Shown piece after piece: positions 1 to 6,415 of a stretch of 6,432 nt of DNA. A program made the position numbers and the translations under genes. The DNA comes from an uncultured Capnocytophaga sp. (GTDB lineage: Bacteria; Bacteroidota; Bacteroidia; Flavobacteriales; Flavobacteriaceae). The notes under the pieces are model-generated. The model did no database searches. It saw only the letters and a program-made list of their open reading frames with translations, and was not told where the DNA came from. How positions within the stretch are numbered: the stretch's first letter is position 1; each line of letters starts with the position of its first letter. The stretch covers positions 1 to 6,432 of the forward strand of contig CAJPPS010000086.1 in assembly GCA_905372595.1 (NCBI GenBank), read 5' to 3'.

Positions 1-1477
1 CGCTGAGGCTATGTATAATGAGGAAAAAGCAGAGGAACTTCAGGTGTATGGAAAGCAACCTGGTAAAGGAAAAATAAAAATATTGGATAAAAAATCAGGA
101 AAGGAAATCTTCCTTCAAGTAACTGTAAAAGAAGATCTTAAAGAATTTGAGATAGATCCAGAAAGCCTAAATATTAAGATAGGAGAAACTGCCACTGTGA
201 ATATTATGGGAAATAATGACTATACCATAGGAACAAGTCCTTATTTCTCTACAAAACTTTCTAATAATAAAGAACAACTTATTATAAAAGGAATAAAAGA
301 AGGAAGTGGTACAATTACTATTAAGGATAACAAGGCTAACAAAACACTTCAGCTTACAGTTGCTGTAACGGCTGTACTTAAGCCTTTCAGAATAGAACCC
401 TCTAGGATAGATTTTAAGGTAGGAGAAACCAGATCGGTGGCTCTTGAGGGAAATGGTCAGTATGAGTTTGGAACCAGCTCCTTAGTGGAAGTTCTTTCTT
501 CTACAGAACATTTGGTTATTTTCAGAGCTAAGAAAGAAGGAACAGGAGTTGTAACTATTAAAGATGTAAATGCTAATAAAACACTTGACTTAACTGTAAA
601 AGTTACCAAAGCCTTAGTACCTTTCAGTATTTCTCCTTCCTCTGTACGTGTAAAAGTTGGAGAATCCCAAATAGTAGCCATTACAGGAAATGGAAGATAT
701 CAACTTAGTAAAACAGAAAATCCTTATGCCGAACTTACTCTTAATGAAGTAGCTGGTACTTTAACCATTAAAGGAGTTAAAAAAGGAGAAATAGAGCTCT
801 ACATTCGTGATTTAAATAGTATAACGGAAGAAAAAGAAGGCAAGAAAGGAAAAAATGATGGGGATTCTGAAGATAATAAGGAAGCTGAAAACTATGAATC
901 ACGTAAGCTAACCATTACTGTAATTCCTGCTACGGTGGAGAAGCAATATAATTTAAGTTGGGATAAATATTCTATTGATAAATGGTTGGATACAGATGCT
1001 CAAGAAGTGGATATGACTCAGATAGATGAATTAAAAAGTATAGGAATGGTAGGAGAAGCTGCCTTTAAAGGACTTACTAACCTCAAAAAAGTGATTCTAC
1101 CCAATACTATCGAAGTTATAGATAGAGAAGCTTTTGCTAATTGTACAGCCTTAACTTCTATTAAGTTAGGAGGAAATAAATTAGATGAAATAGGAAATAA
1201 TGCTTTCTCTGGTTGTACAAAACTTACAAGGATAGATATTCCCAAGAATGTATCTAGAATAAGAGGAGGAGCTTTTGATGATTGTAATGCTTTACAGACT
1301 ATTATATTACGCCATACTGAAGTAGCTCCTTTCCATAACGAATTAGGTTACCTGAATGTTACTATTTATGTGCCTGATAATCTTGTTGAGGAATATAGAA
1401 AAGATATGGACTGGGAACCTTACAAAGATAAAATTAAACCTATTTCTGAACTTACTGGAAGAAAAATAAGAAAATAA
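1..1477 (+). CDS. Ig-like repeat plus BspA-type leucine-rich repeat surface protein, 5' partial
   Basis: The reading frame is open to the left edge (in-frame codons at 2-10 before the ATG at 11), there is no signal peptide, and the first visible residues are the tail of a repeat. The gene therefore almost certainly starts upstream, and the ATG at 11 is probably internal. Numbered from that ATG, residues 43-122, 123-201 and 202-309 are three similar beta-rich repeats, each with a (K)VGE(T/S)-type turn, a GN.(Y) motif and a closing (T)(V/I)TIKD...L.(L/I)TV strand, as in bacterial Ig-like domains. The third carries a charged insert (about 271-298). Residues 340-437 are BspA/LRR_5 repeats with AF..C..L..I signatures at A351, A374, A398 and A421. 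The end (YVPDNLVEEYR then W468) is the usual cap of BspA-like proteins, and no type IX secretion sorting domain follows. Family members are mostly surface or secreted binding proteins; the ligand is unknown. Confidence 0.85.
   Translation, partial: AEAMYNEEKAEELQVYGKQPGKGKIKILDKKSGKEIFLQVTVKEDLKEFEIDPESLNIKIGETATVNIMGNNDYTIGTSPYFSTKLSNNKEQLIIKGIKEGSGTITIKDNKANKTLQLTVAVTAVLKPFRIEPSRIDFKVGETRSVALEGNGQYEFGTSSLVEVLSSTEHLVIFRAKKEGTGVVTIKDVNANKTLDLTVKVTKALVPFSISPSSVRVKVGESQIVAITGNGRYQLSKTENPYAELTLNEVAGTLTIKGVKKGEIELYIRDLNSITEEKEGKKGKNDGDSEDNKEAENYESRKLTITVIPATVEKQYNLSWDKYSIDKWLDTDAQEVDMTQIDELKSIGMVGEAAFKGLTNLKKVILPNTIEVIDREAFANCTALTSIKLGGNKLDEIGNNAFSGCTKLTRIDIPKNVSRIRGGAFDDCNALQTIILRHTEVAPFHNELGYLNVTIYVPDNLVEEYRKDMDWEPYKDKIKPISELTGRKIRK
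137..937 (+). repeat. Three tandem Ig-like domain repeats inside the surface-protein gene
   Basis: Three consecutive coding repeats, about 240, 237 and 324 bases long, begin near 137, 377 and 614. Each opens with L.(E/P)F.I.P.....K(V/I)GE. Copies one and two are still recognisably similar as DNA: ACTATTAA(G/A)GAT and GCTAA(C/T)AAAACACTT recur 237 bases apart (317 and 554; 335 and 572). Copy three is longer because of a lysine- and acid-rich insert. A fourth, partial copy precedes 137 and runs toward the window edge. Confidence 0.8.
1028..1321 (+). repeat. BspA-type leucine-rich repeats (LRR_5)
   Basis: Four AF(x)xCxxL-type units repeat every 23-24 residues (AF at residues 351, 374, 398 and 421 of the frame numbered from base 11), with I.IP..(V/I)..I between them. 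This is the Treponema/Bacteroidota surface LRR pattern. The first unit has GLTNL where the others have a cysteine. The run is short compared with many BspA-like proteins. Confidence 0.8.
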
Positions 1478-1485
1478 TCACCAAT

Positions 1486-1525
1486 AGAGCTTTTCTGGAA
1501 GAAATTTATTCTTTCAGAAAGCTCT
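1486..1525 (+). terminator. Imperfect hairpin between the LRR gene and the lipocalin-like lipoprotein gene
   Basis: AGAGCTTTTCTGGAAG (1486-1501) pairs with CTTTCAGAAAGCTCT (1511-1525), apart from one bulged T and one G-T wobble, around a 9-base AT-rich loop. It begins nine bases after the stop codon of the LRR gene and is followed only by CTTTA, so the T-tract is poor. It could be a weak intrinsic terminator or a processing or stability structure. It sits 15 bases before the next start codon. Confidence 0.5.
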
Positions 1526-1540
1526 CTTTAATAAACAACA

Positions 1541-2407
1541 ATGAAAAAAATACTTATACATTCCTTGTCGGTGTTATTACTTTTCACCGCTTGCCAAAAA
1601 GAAGCTCCACAAGAAGAAAAAGAGCCCAACATTCCTACTCCTGAGAAGCCACAACCTGCTCCAGCTCCTCCAGTAAAGGGAAAAACAATAGAAGAACAAC
1701 TCTTAGGGGAATGGAAGCTTCTTTCTATTAAGGATAGTAATGATCCTCTGAATAGAGAAATATCCAATTGTAAAAGGCAATCTTCTATTACTTTTGAAAA
1801 AAACTATAAAGCTTCTGAAATTTCCTATTTTTTGGATAAAGAATTGGGTGAATGTAAGCATAAATCGCATCAATATACTGTGACTATTCAAGAAAACAAG
1901 CTAACTCTTAAGGAAGGAACACAAGAAGATACTTATACATACCAAATACAAGGAGATATTCTTACACTTGCTTACCCTTTTAAGCAGAATGATGGAAATA
2001 TTATTACTGTAACGACATCTTATAAGAAAAACTACGAATATAATCCTAAGAAAGAGCTTGTAGGAACTTGGTATATTCATTCTTTGAAGCGTGCTGGATA
2101 TAATTATAATGATGTATTGGAAAATGGGAATTGTATGACTAAGGAAAAAATTGTATTTACAACCACCGATGTTAAGATTTATCAGTATGATTTAGGAAGT
2201 GTCAAATGTAAGGAAGTTATTTACCAAGGAACCTATGAAATCTCTGAGGATTTAACAAGGATTATAGTTACTTCCAAGAGAAATGGAGTAAAAGGATATA
2301 GGGAATTCTTTTTAGATAATGGTACTTTAGAGGTATTTGGGTATATTTCTAATGGTGATTTAGAACAAAAATTCTATCGAAAGGATAAAAAATATAATGA
2401 TGAATAG
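1541..2407 (+). CDS. Surface lipoprotein with two tandem lipocalin-like domains
   Basis: A 288-residue protein beginning MKKILIHSLS, with a lipobox ending LLFTAC (Cys18), so it is a predicted lipoprotein. The residues after Cys18 (QKEAPQEEKE) are K/E-rich and resemble the Capnocytophaga lipoprotein export signal, suggesting the outer face of the outer membrane. A proline-rich linker (about 30-46) leads to two similar beta-rich domains, roughly 50-168 and 170-284. Each starts with the lipocalin-like G.W motif (G56-W58; G175-W177) and each has two cysteines with comparable spacing (C77/C105; C198/C223), probably a disulfide pair. Bacteroidota lipocalin-like domains generally bind small hydrophobic ligands, but the ligand here is not evident. 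The gene's end overlaps the receptor start by 11 bases, so translation is probably coupled and a role with that receptor is likely. No Shine-Dalgarno sequence is seen. The exact family assignment is inferred from pattern only. Confidence 0.8.
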   Translation: MKKILIHSLSVLLLFTACQKEAPQEEKEPNIPTPEKPQPAPAPPVKGKTIEEQLLGEWKLLSIKDSNDPLNREISNCKRQSSITFEKNYKASEISYFLDKELGECKHKSHQYTVTIQENKLTLKEGTQEDTYTYQIQGDILTLAYPFKQNDGNIITVTTSYKKNYEYNPKKELVGTWYIHSLKRAGYNYNDVLENGNCMTKEKIVFTTTDVKIYQYDLGSVKCKEVIYQGTYEISEDLTRIIVTSKRNGVKGYREFFLDNGTLEVFGYISNGDLEQKFYRKDKKYNDE

Positions 2408-4505
2408 CAGAAATTCTCTGAAAATCCTTTTTTACTTACTTTCTTGTACTTTATGGGCACAGGAGGATTTAAAGAAAGTAATTGCATTGGACTCAGTAGT
2501 TGTTTCAGCGCAAATTGGACCTCAATCAGTGCGTAAATCAGTTAAGAATGTACAGGTGATAAGCAAAGCCCAAATTCAGAAAATGGGGGCTGTAAATCTT
2601 GCAGATGTGCTTAATCAGTATATTAATATCACTGTTCGCCCTGATATAAATACAGGAAAACAGACAGTATCATTCTTAGGACTTGGAGGCAATTATTTTA
2701 AAGTCTTGGTAGATAATATTCCTTTAGTTAGTGAGAATGGCTTTGGAAATAATACGGATCTTTCTCAGGTGAATCTCGAAGATGTGGAGCGCATCGAGAT
2801 TGTAGAAGGAGCGATGGGAGTTACTCACGGAGCTAATGCAGTTACAGGAATTCTTAATATTATCACCAAGAAGAAAAGCAGACTTCCTTGGGAGATAGGA
2901 TATACATTACAGGAAGAAAGTATAGGTCAGGAATATAATTTTTTGAACAAAGGGAGACATATACAGAGTTTTAAAGCTTCTCATAGCTTTAATGATAATT
3001 GGTATGTATCAGTAGGGACACAGCGTAATAAGTATAGTGGTTTTTGGAGTGATTACAAAGGGAAAAACTATTCCAGAACAGATGGTAGAAGGGGTTACAG
3101 AACTTCTCCTTTTGAGACGCTCCAGAGTAACGCCTTGTTGAGCTATCGCAAGGATAGGTTCAATCTGTTATATAAGGCTGAGTATATGAATGAAAGATTT
3201 GATTTCTATGATCGTACAGCAGAATTTGTATTTAGTCCTATCTACGGAGGTTATCGCTTTGGAAATGATCGTAGGGATTTTTATCAGCGTCATTTTCATC
3301 ATTTGAACTTGAATGGGCAATATTCTCAATGGTTCTATAATTTTTCTTTTTCTTATCAATATCAAAAAAGAGAAGAAGAAAACTTTCGATATATGATTGA
3401 TTTTCAAAAAGAAATCAATAACCAGAAGAGGAAAACGCATTCTATGAAGGTGTTCTATTCTACGGGAAGTGTAAGTCATTCTTTTGCAAATAAAAAATAT
3501 AATTGGCAACTCGGATATGAACTTACTCATAATATAGGCTTTTCCTTACTTAATGATGAGGGGCAGACTCTCAAAAAGGTTGAAAAAGAAATAGATAACT
3601 ATGATATCTATTCTGTTTTGGAAGTGAATCTTAGTGAACGGTTTTCTCTCCGTCCAGGAGGAAGATTTTCTTATCAGAATCTTTTTAGGAATCAATATGC
3701 TTACTCTCTAGGAAGCCGATATTCTTTTGATAATCATTGGGAATGGAGAGCATCAGTAGGAGAGTCCTATAGAACACCAAGTTTTGAGGAACTTTATACA
3801 CGGAGCGTCTTTATGGGGCACGCATTTTTAGGTAATGAAAATCTCTTGCCTGAGAGAGGAATTTCAGCAGAAACGAGCCTAAAGAAAACTTCCCTATGGG
3901 ACGAAGAAGGAATGTTGGTGAATAATCTAGGAATTAGTTTTAATAATATCAAGGACAAAATTCATAATGTTCTTCTGGATATGAATAATGGAACTCCACA
4001 CACTCAGTATATTAATATTAGTCGATATCAGAGTTATAATTGTCTTATTTCAAACAACTTAAAACTCTCTCAATGGGAAATCACCTTGGGAGGCTCTTTT
4101 GCTTGGATTTCTCAAAAAATTGATAATCAGAGATATAGAACAGATGACCGTTATCTGTTGAATATCAATGCAAATACGGGTGTTTCCTATACGATTAAAA
4201 AATGGGATACTTCTATCTCGGCTTATTACAAATTTATAGGTAAATCTCAGATGTGGCAGATGTCCAGCACAGGTTATGTTATAGGTGATTTAGACCCTTA
4301 CGGATGGCTTGATATATCTCTTCAGAAGAAATTTTCCAATAGAAAAATAGAACTTACCTTGGGAGCCAGAAATCTCCTAAATACGATAGATGTAGGACTT
4401 TATAGGCAGACCCTCTCAGGAGAAAAAACTCGCCTGAATTACCCTATAGGATACGGAAGGAGTTACTTCTTAAAGCTCACTTATAATTTGAATATAAATT
4501 ATTAA
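2397..4505 (+). CDS. TonB-dependent outer-membrane receptor, HmuR-like (probable heme uptake)
   Basis: A 702-residue protein with an N-terminal signal peptide (about 7-21, likely cut at LWA|Q) and a TonB-box-like segment LDSVVVSA (31-38). A plug domain follows (about 47-158, ending GILNIITKK), then a 22-strand-type barrel rich in aromatic strands that ends at a terminal aromatic (Y702). There is no carboxypeptidase-like N-terminal domain, so it is not a SusC-type receptor. YRTPSFEELY (458-467) matches the FRAP/YRAP box and N480-E486 the NPNL box, with H475 between them, where heme receptors such as HmuR keep a heme-contacting histidine. It imports its ligand across the outer membrane using TonB energy. 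The downstream HmuY gene supports heme as the substrate. The start overlaps the previous gene by 11 bases; a second ATG at 2400 is an equally possible start. Receptor class is confident, substrate less so. Confidence 0.9.
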   Translation: MMNSRNSLKILFYLLSCTLWAQEDLKKVIALDSVVVSAQIGPQSVRKSVKNVQVISKAQIQKMGAVNLADVLNQYINITVRPDINTGKQTVSFLGLGGNYFKVLVDNIPLVSENGFGNNTDLSQVNLEDVERIEIVEGAMGVTHGANAVTGILNIITKKKSRLPWEIGYTLQEESIGQEYNFLNKGRHIQSFKASHSFNDNWYVSVGTQRNKYSGFWSDYKGKNYSRTDGRRGYRTSPFETLQSNALLSYRKDRFNLLYKAEYMNERFDFYDRTAEFVFSPIYGGYRFGNDRRDFYQRHFHHLNLNGQYSQWFYNFSFSYQYQKREEENFRYMIDFQKEINNQKRKTHSMKVFYSTGSVSHSFANKKYNWQLGYELTHNIGFSLLNDEGQTLKKVEKEIDNYDIYSVLEVNLSERFSLRPGGRFSYQNLFRNQYAYSLGSRYSFDNHWEWRASVGESYRTPSFEELYTRSVFMGHAFLGNENLLPERGISAETSLKKTSLWDEEGMLVNNLGISFNNIKDKIHNVLLDMNNGTPHTQYINISRYQSYNCLISNNLKLSQWEITLGGSFAWISQKIDNQRYRTDDRYLLNINANTGVSYTIKKWDTSISAYYKFIGKSQMWQMSSTGYVIGDLDPYGWLDISLQKKFSNRKIELTLGARNLLNTIDVGLYRQTLSGEKTRLNYPIGYGRSYFLKLTYNLNINY

Positions 4506-4510
4506 TTTTG
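4503..4510 (+). promoter_or_regulatory. TAnnTTTG (-7 type) motif just before the HmuY gene
   Basis: TAATTTTG begins on the receptor stop codon and matches the Bacteroidota -7 consensus exactly, seven bases before the HmuY start codon. The nearest upstream TTTG (4487-4490) is only 12 bases away, too close for a normal -33 element. Such motifs arise by chance in AT-rich DNA, so this is a candidate only. If it is used, the transcript would be leaderless or nearly so. Confidence 0.25.
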
Positions 4511-4517
4511 TATTATT

Positions 4518-5702
4518 ATGAAAAGATATGTTTTGATGTTAGCCCTTCTAGGAGGGGTTCTAGCAAGTTGTTCAAAGAATGAAGAAGAAACCAAAAAGCC
4601 TCTAACACCTGAGGTTCCTCAAGCACCTCAAGGAGGTCTTGTAGAAGCGGGGAAAGCCTACATTGTACTCCCTGAAGTAGGGGGAGCCAATCAGCCTAAT
4701 CAGGTGTATGTGGATTTGAGTTCAGGGAAAATGACCAAAATCAAGAGAGATACTTGGGACTTAGCTTTCTACTGTGGAGAGGATTTTAGGGTGCTACTCA
4801 ATGCCTCTTTGGCAATGTCGGTAAAGCCAACAGAATACACCGATATCACTAAGTTTGTAGTTCCTGACCGCTCAATTCTTTTTGAGGATGATCCTAGGTT
4901 CCCCGCACAGAAGCTCATCTCAAAGCACTTGATTGATGATCCTAGAGGAATTTTGCAAGAGCAAACAGGATTAGAAGGGACTGGTACAGCTATCGCTCAA
5001 GTTTCCTCAACAGAAGAAGCGAATAAAGTATATTTGTTAAATATGGGTAGTGAGATAAGCACAACAACTCCAGAGGTAGGAGGGGTAAACTTGCAAGGGG
5101 CACATCGAGGATTTATGAAAATCCGTATCACACGAAGTGGAAATGACTATAAGATAGCTTATGCCAAGAATGATGAATTGGAGAAAATAAATACTCTTAC
5201 AATCACCAAAAATCCCGAATATAACTTTATTTTCTTAAACCTCTCCTCAGGGAAAACAGTGCAAGTACAACCTAAAAAGAAAGACTGGGACTTGTGCTTT
5301 ACTCCCTCAACAAGTTGGTTTAGCACACAAAAGGAAAAAATTGCATCTCCTTCTAATAGTGTAACTTATTTTCCTGATATGATTATAAGTAACTTACACG
5401 GTGGTACTAAAGCTACCATTTTCCAATCTTCTGATAAGAGTGAAGAAAAACGCAATCAAGAATATAGTGCTTATAATAAAGAAAAAGCCTTAAGAATAGA
5501 CTTTTCTCAGGAGAAGTATAACAATCAAATGATAATAGGGAGAAACTGGAGAGATAATCAGTTAGGAAACCTTGTAAGGAATGAACTTTATTATTTGATC
5601 AAAGATGGAGATGGAAACCATTTTAAGCTTAAGATATTATCAATGAAAAATGATAAAGGAGAACGTGGTTATCCAGCTTTTGAGTACGAATTATTAAAAT
5701 AA
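4518..5702 (+). CDS. hmuY: HmuY-family heme-binding lipoprotein with two HmuY-like halves
   Basis: A 394-residue predicted lipoprotein: the signal peptide ends LASC (Cys18), followed by SKNEEE, an acidic stretch consistent with surface display. HmuY hallmarks are present: VYVDLSSGK (63-71), TWDLAFY then FRVLLN (79-95), and the C-terminal YYLIKDGDGN...LKI and KGERGYPAFEYELL ending. HmuY proteins bind heme, remove it from host hemoproteins and pass it to the partner TonB receptor, which is encoded 12 bases upstream here. The characterised Porphyromonas protein has about 216 residues. This one is nearly twice as long and repeats the core: LSSGK at 67-71 with W80-D81-L82, and LSSGK at 242-246 with W257-D258-L259. 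The axial heme ligands (His-His in P. gingivalis, Met in some relatives) cannot be placed by eye; it has only four histidines (137, 196, 294, 368) but several methionines. Family assignment is firm; actual heme binding is inferred. Confidence 0.88.
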   Translation: MKRYVLMLALLGGVLASCSKNEEETKKPLTPEVPQAPQGGLVEAGKAYIVLPEVGGANQPNQVYVDLSSGKMTKIKRDTWDLAFYCGEDFRVLLNASLAMSVKPTEYTDITKFVVPDRSILFEDDPRFPAQKLISKHLIDDPRGILQEQTGLEGTGTAIAQVSSTEEANKVYLLNMGSEISTTTPEVGGVNLQGAHRGFMKIRITRSGNDYKIAYAKNDELEKINTLTITKNPEYNFIFLNLSSGKTVQVQPKKKDWDLCFTPSTSWFSTQKEKIASPSNSVTYFPDMIISNLHGGTKATIFQSSDKSEEKRNQEYSAYNKEKALRIDFSQEKYNNQMIIGRNWRDNQLGNLVRNELYYLIKDGDGNHFKLKILSMKNDKGERGYPAFEYELLK

Positions 5703-5706
5703 ATAA

Positions 5707-5736
5707 GGGAGAGTGGAGCAATCCACTCTCTTTCTT
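5707..5736 (+). terminator. Strong hairpin terminator after the HmuY gene
   Basis: GAGAGTGGA (5709-5717) and TCCACTCTC (5722-5730) form a perfect 9-bp stem, extendable by two G-T wobbles, closed by a GCAA (GNRA-type) loop and followed by TTTCTT. It starts four bases after the HmuY stop codon and ends the three-gene cluster. It lies in the 42-base gap between convergent genes, so the hairpin may also help stop transcription from the opposite strand, although the T-run on that side is weak. Confidence 0.85.
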
Positions 5737-5744
5737 CATAAAAT

Positions 5745-6350
5745 TTATAAATTTTGAACCCATTCCACCAAGGCATGAGGCTGAATAACGAATTTTTTTC
5801 CTGTTTTTAGCTCTTTACACTCATAACGTTTGATTTTTTTATTACCTTTCTGGAAAATCCTCCCGTCATCTGTACGAAAGAGACCAGCAAAAGGAATTTC
5901 AAATACATAATATTTTACACGCTCCTGCTCATCATATTGTCGCATAGCCAAGGTTAGGTGTACATCAGTATCACTACTTGCTGAAGGATTCTGAAAGTGA
6001 ATGATAAGATAAGAGAGCAATTCTGTAGGGAATATCTCAGGACGCAGGAAAGGCTTCATCAGTGCTTGAAAAGTAGTTTTCCACTCATTACCGTGGGGTT
6101 TTATCTGCTTACCGTATTTGTTAATGGCTACAAGGTGGGCAATTTCGTGAATAAGCGTCATCAAGAAGCGATATTTGTTCAGGTTGGCATTAATGGTAAT
6201 TTTATGTTGCCCATTAGGAAGTCGCTGATAATCACCGTGCCTACTTTGTCGCTCATTGACAATTTTTAGGTAGATACCTAAGTTCTTAATGAGCTCAAAA
6301 CACGGAATTACCGCCTCAGAAGGTAAGTATTTATATAAAATGGCTTCCAT
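5745..6350 (-). CDS. SprT-like zinc metalloprotease-fold protein
   Basis: A 201-residue, probably cytoplasmic protein without signal peptide or membrane segment. It has the SprT/SprT-like signature: the zincin motif HEIAH (H68, E69, H72), the downstream PHGNEW segment with the likely third zinc ligand H86, and an N-terminal helix region (about 9-30) before a beta strand (ITINANLN). Relatives include bacterial SprT and the eukaryotic DNA-protein-crosslink protease Spartan. The role of the bacterial proteins is poorly defined, so a peptidase activity is inferred from the intact motif. The C-terminal half (about 145-200, GRIFQKGNKKIKRYECKELKTG) resembles the region where many SprT proteins carry a Cys-rich zinc ribbon, but only one cysteine (C178) remains, so that ribbon seems lost or replaced. 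It is transcribed toward the HmuY gene and appears unrelated to heme uptake. Confidence 0.88.
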   Translation of the reverse strand: MEAILYKYLPSEAVIPCFELIKNLGIYLKIVNERQSRHGDYQRLPNGQHKITINANLNKYRFLMTLIHEIAHLVAINKYGKQIKPHGNEWKTTFQALMKPFLRPEIFPTELLSYLIIHFQNPSASSDTDVHLTLAMRQYDEQERVKYYVFEIPFAGLFRTDDGRIFQKGNKKIKRYECKELKTGKKFVIQPHALVEWVQNL

Positions 6351-6358
6351 AATGAGTG

Positions 6359-6366
6359 CAAAAATA
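6359..6366 (-). promoter_or_regulatory. Candidate -7 promoter element for the SprT-like gene
   Basis: On the minus strand TATTTTTG matches TAnnTTTG exactly and lies eight bases before the SprT-like start codon, predicting a very short leader. A TTTG lies 12 bases further upstream (6379-6382), shorter than the usual spacing of about 17-23 bases, so the -33 element is not convincing. Confidence 0.4.
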
Positions 6367-6407
6367 GTGAATTTTTCTCAAAAATCTTTTTTTAAGACAA
6401 AAAAATA

Positions 6408-6415
6408 TATCTTTG
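6408..6415 (+). promoter_or_regulatory. Candidate -7 promoter element for a gene beyond the right edge
   Basis: TATCTTTG matches TAnnTTTG exactly, in an AT-rich intergenic stretch divergent from the SprT-like gene. The T-run at 6387-6393 stands about where a -33 element would be, but has no TTG. The remaining 17 bases of the window hold no start codon, so the transcript would begin close to the edge and serve a gene outside the window. Confidence 0.4.

Noticed and set aside
11..13. ATG at 11 as the true start of the LRR gene
   Set aside because: The frame is open to the left edge, there is no signal peptide, and the first residues are the end of a repeat unit.
2436..2450. LLSC in the receptor signal peptide as a lipobox (Cys17)
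   Set aside because: TonB receptors are rarely lipidated, the -2 Leu is a poor fit, and LWA|Q a few residues later is a good signal peptidase I site.
3168..3530. 120-codon open frame on the minus strand within the receptor gene
   Set aside because: It is antisense to a well-supported barrel region; the Ile/Phe/Lys-rich composition is what the complement of this coding sequence would give.
2397..4505. SusC/SusD-type glycan uptake pair
   Set aside because: The receptor has no carboxypeptidase-like N-terminal domain, is shorter than SusC proteins, and the neighbouring lipoprotein matches HmuY and not SusD.
4850..4857. TAAGTTTG inside the HmuY gene as a promoter
   Set aside because: It is intragenic with nothing starting downstream; several exact TAnnTTTG matches are expected by chance in AT-rich DNA of this length.
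5997..6269. 90-codon open frame on the + strand within the SprT-like gene
   Set aside because: It lies antisense to a gene with an intact HEIAH motif, shows no recognisable domain, and is best explained as a shadow frame.
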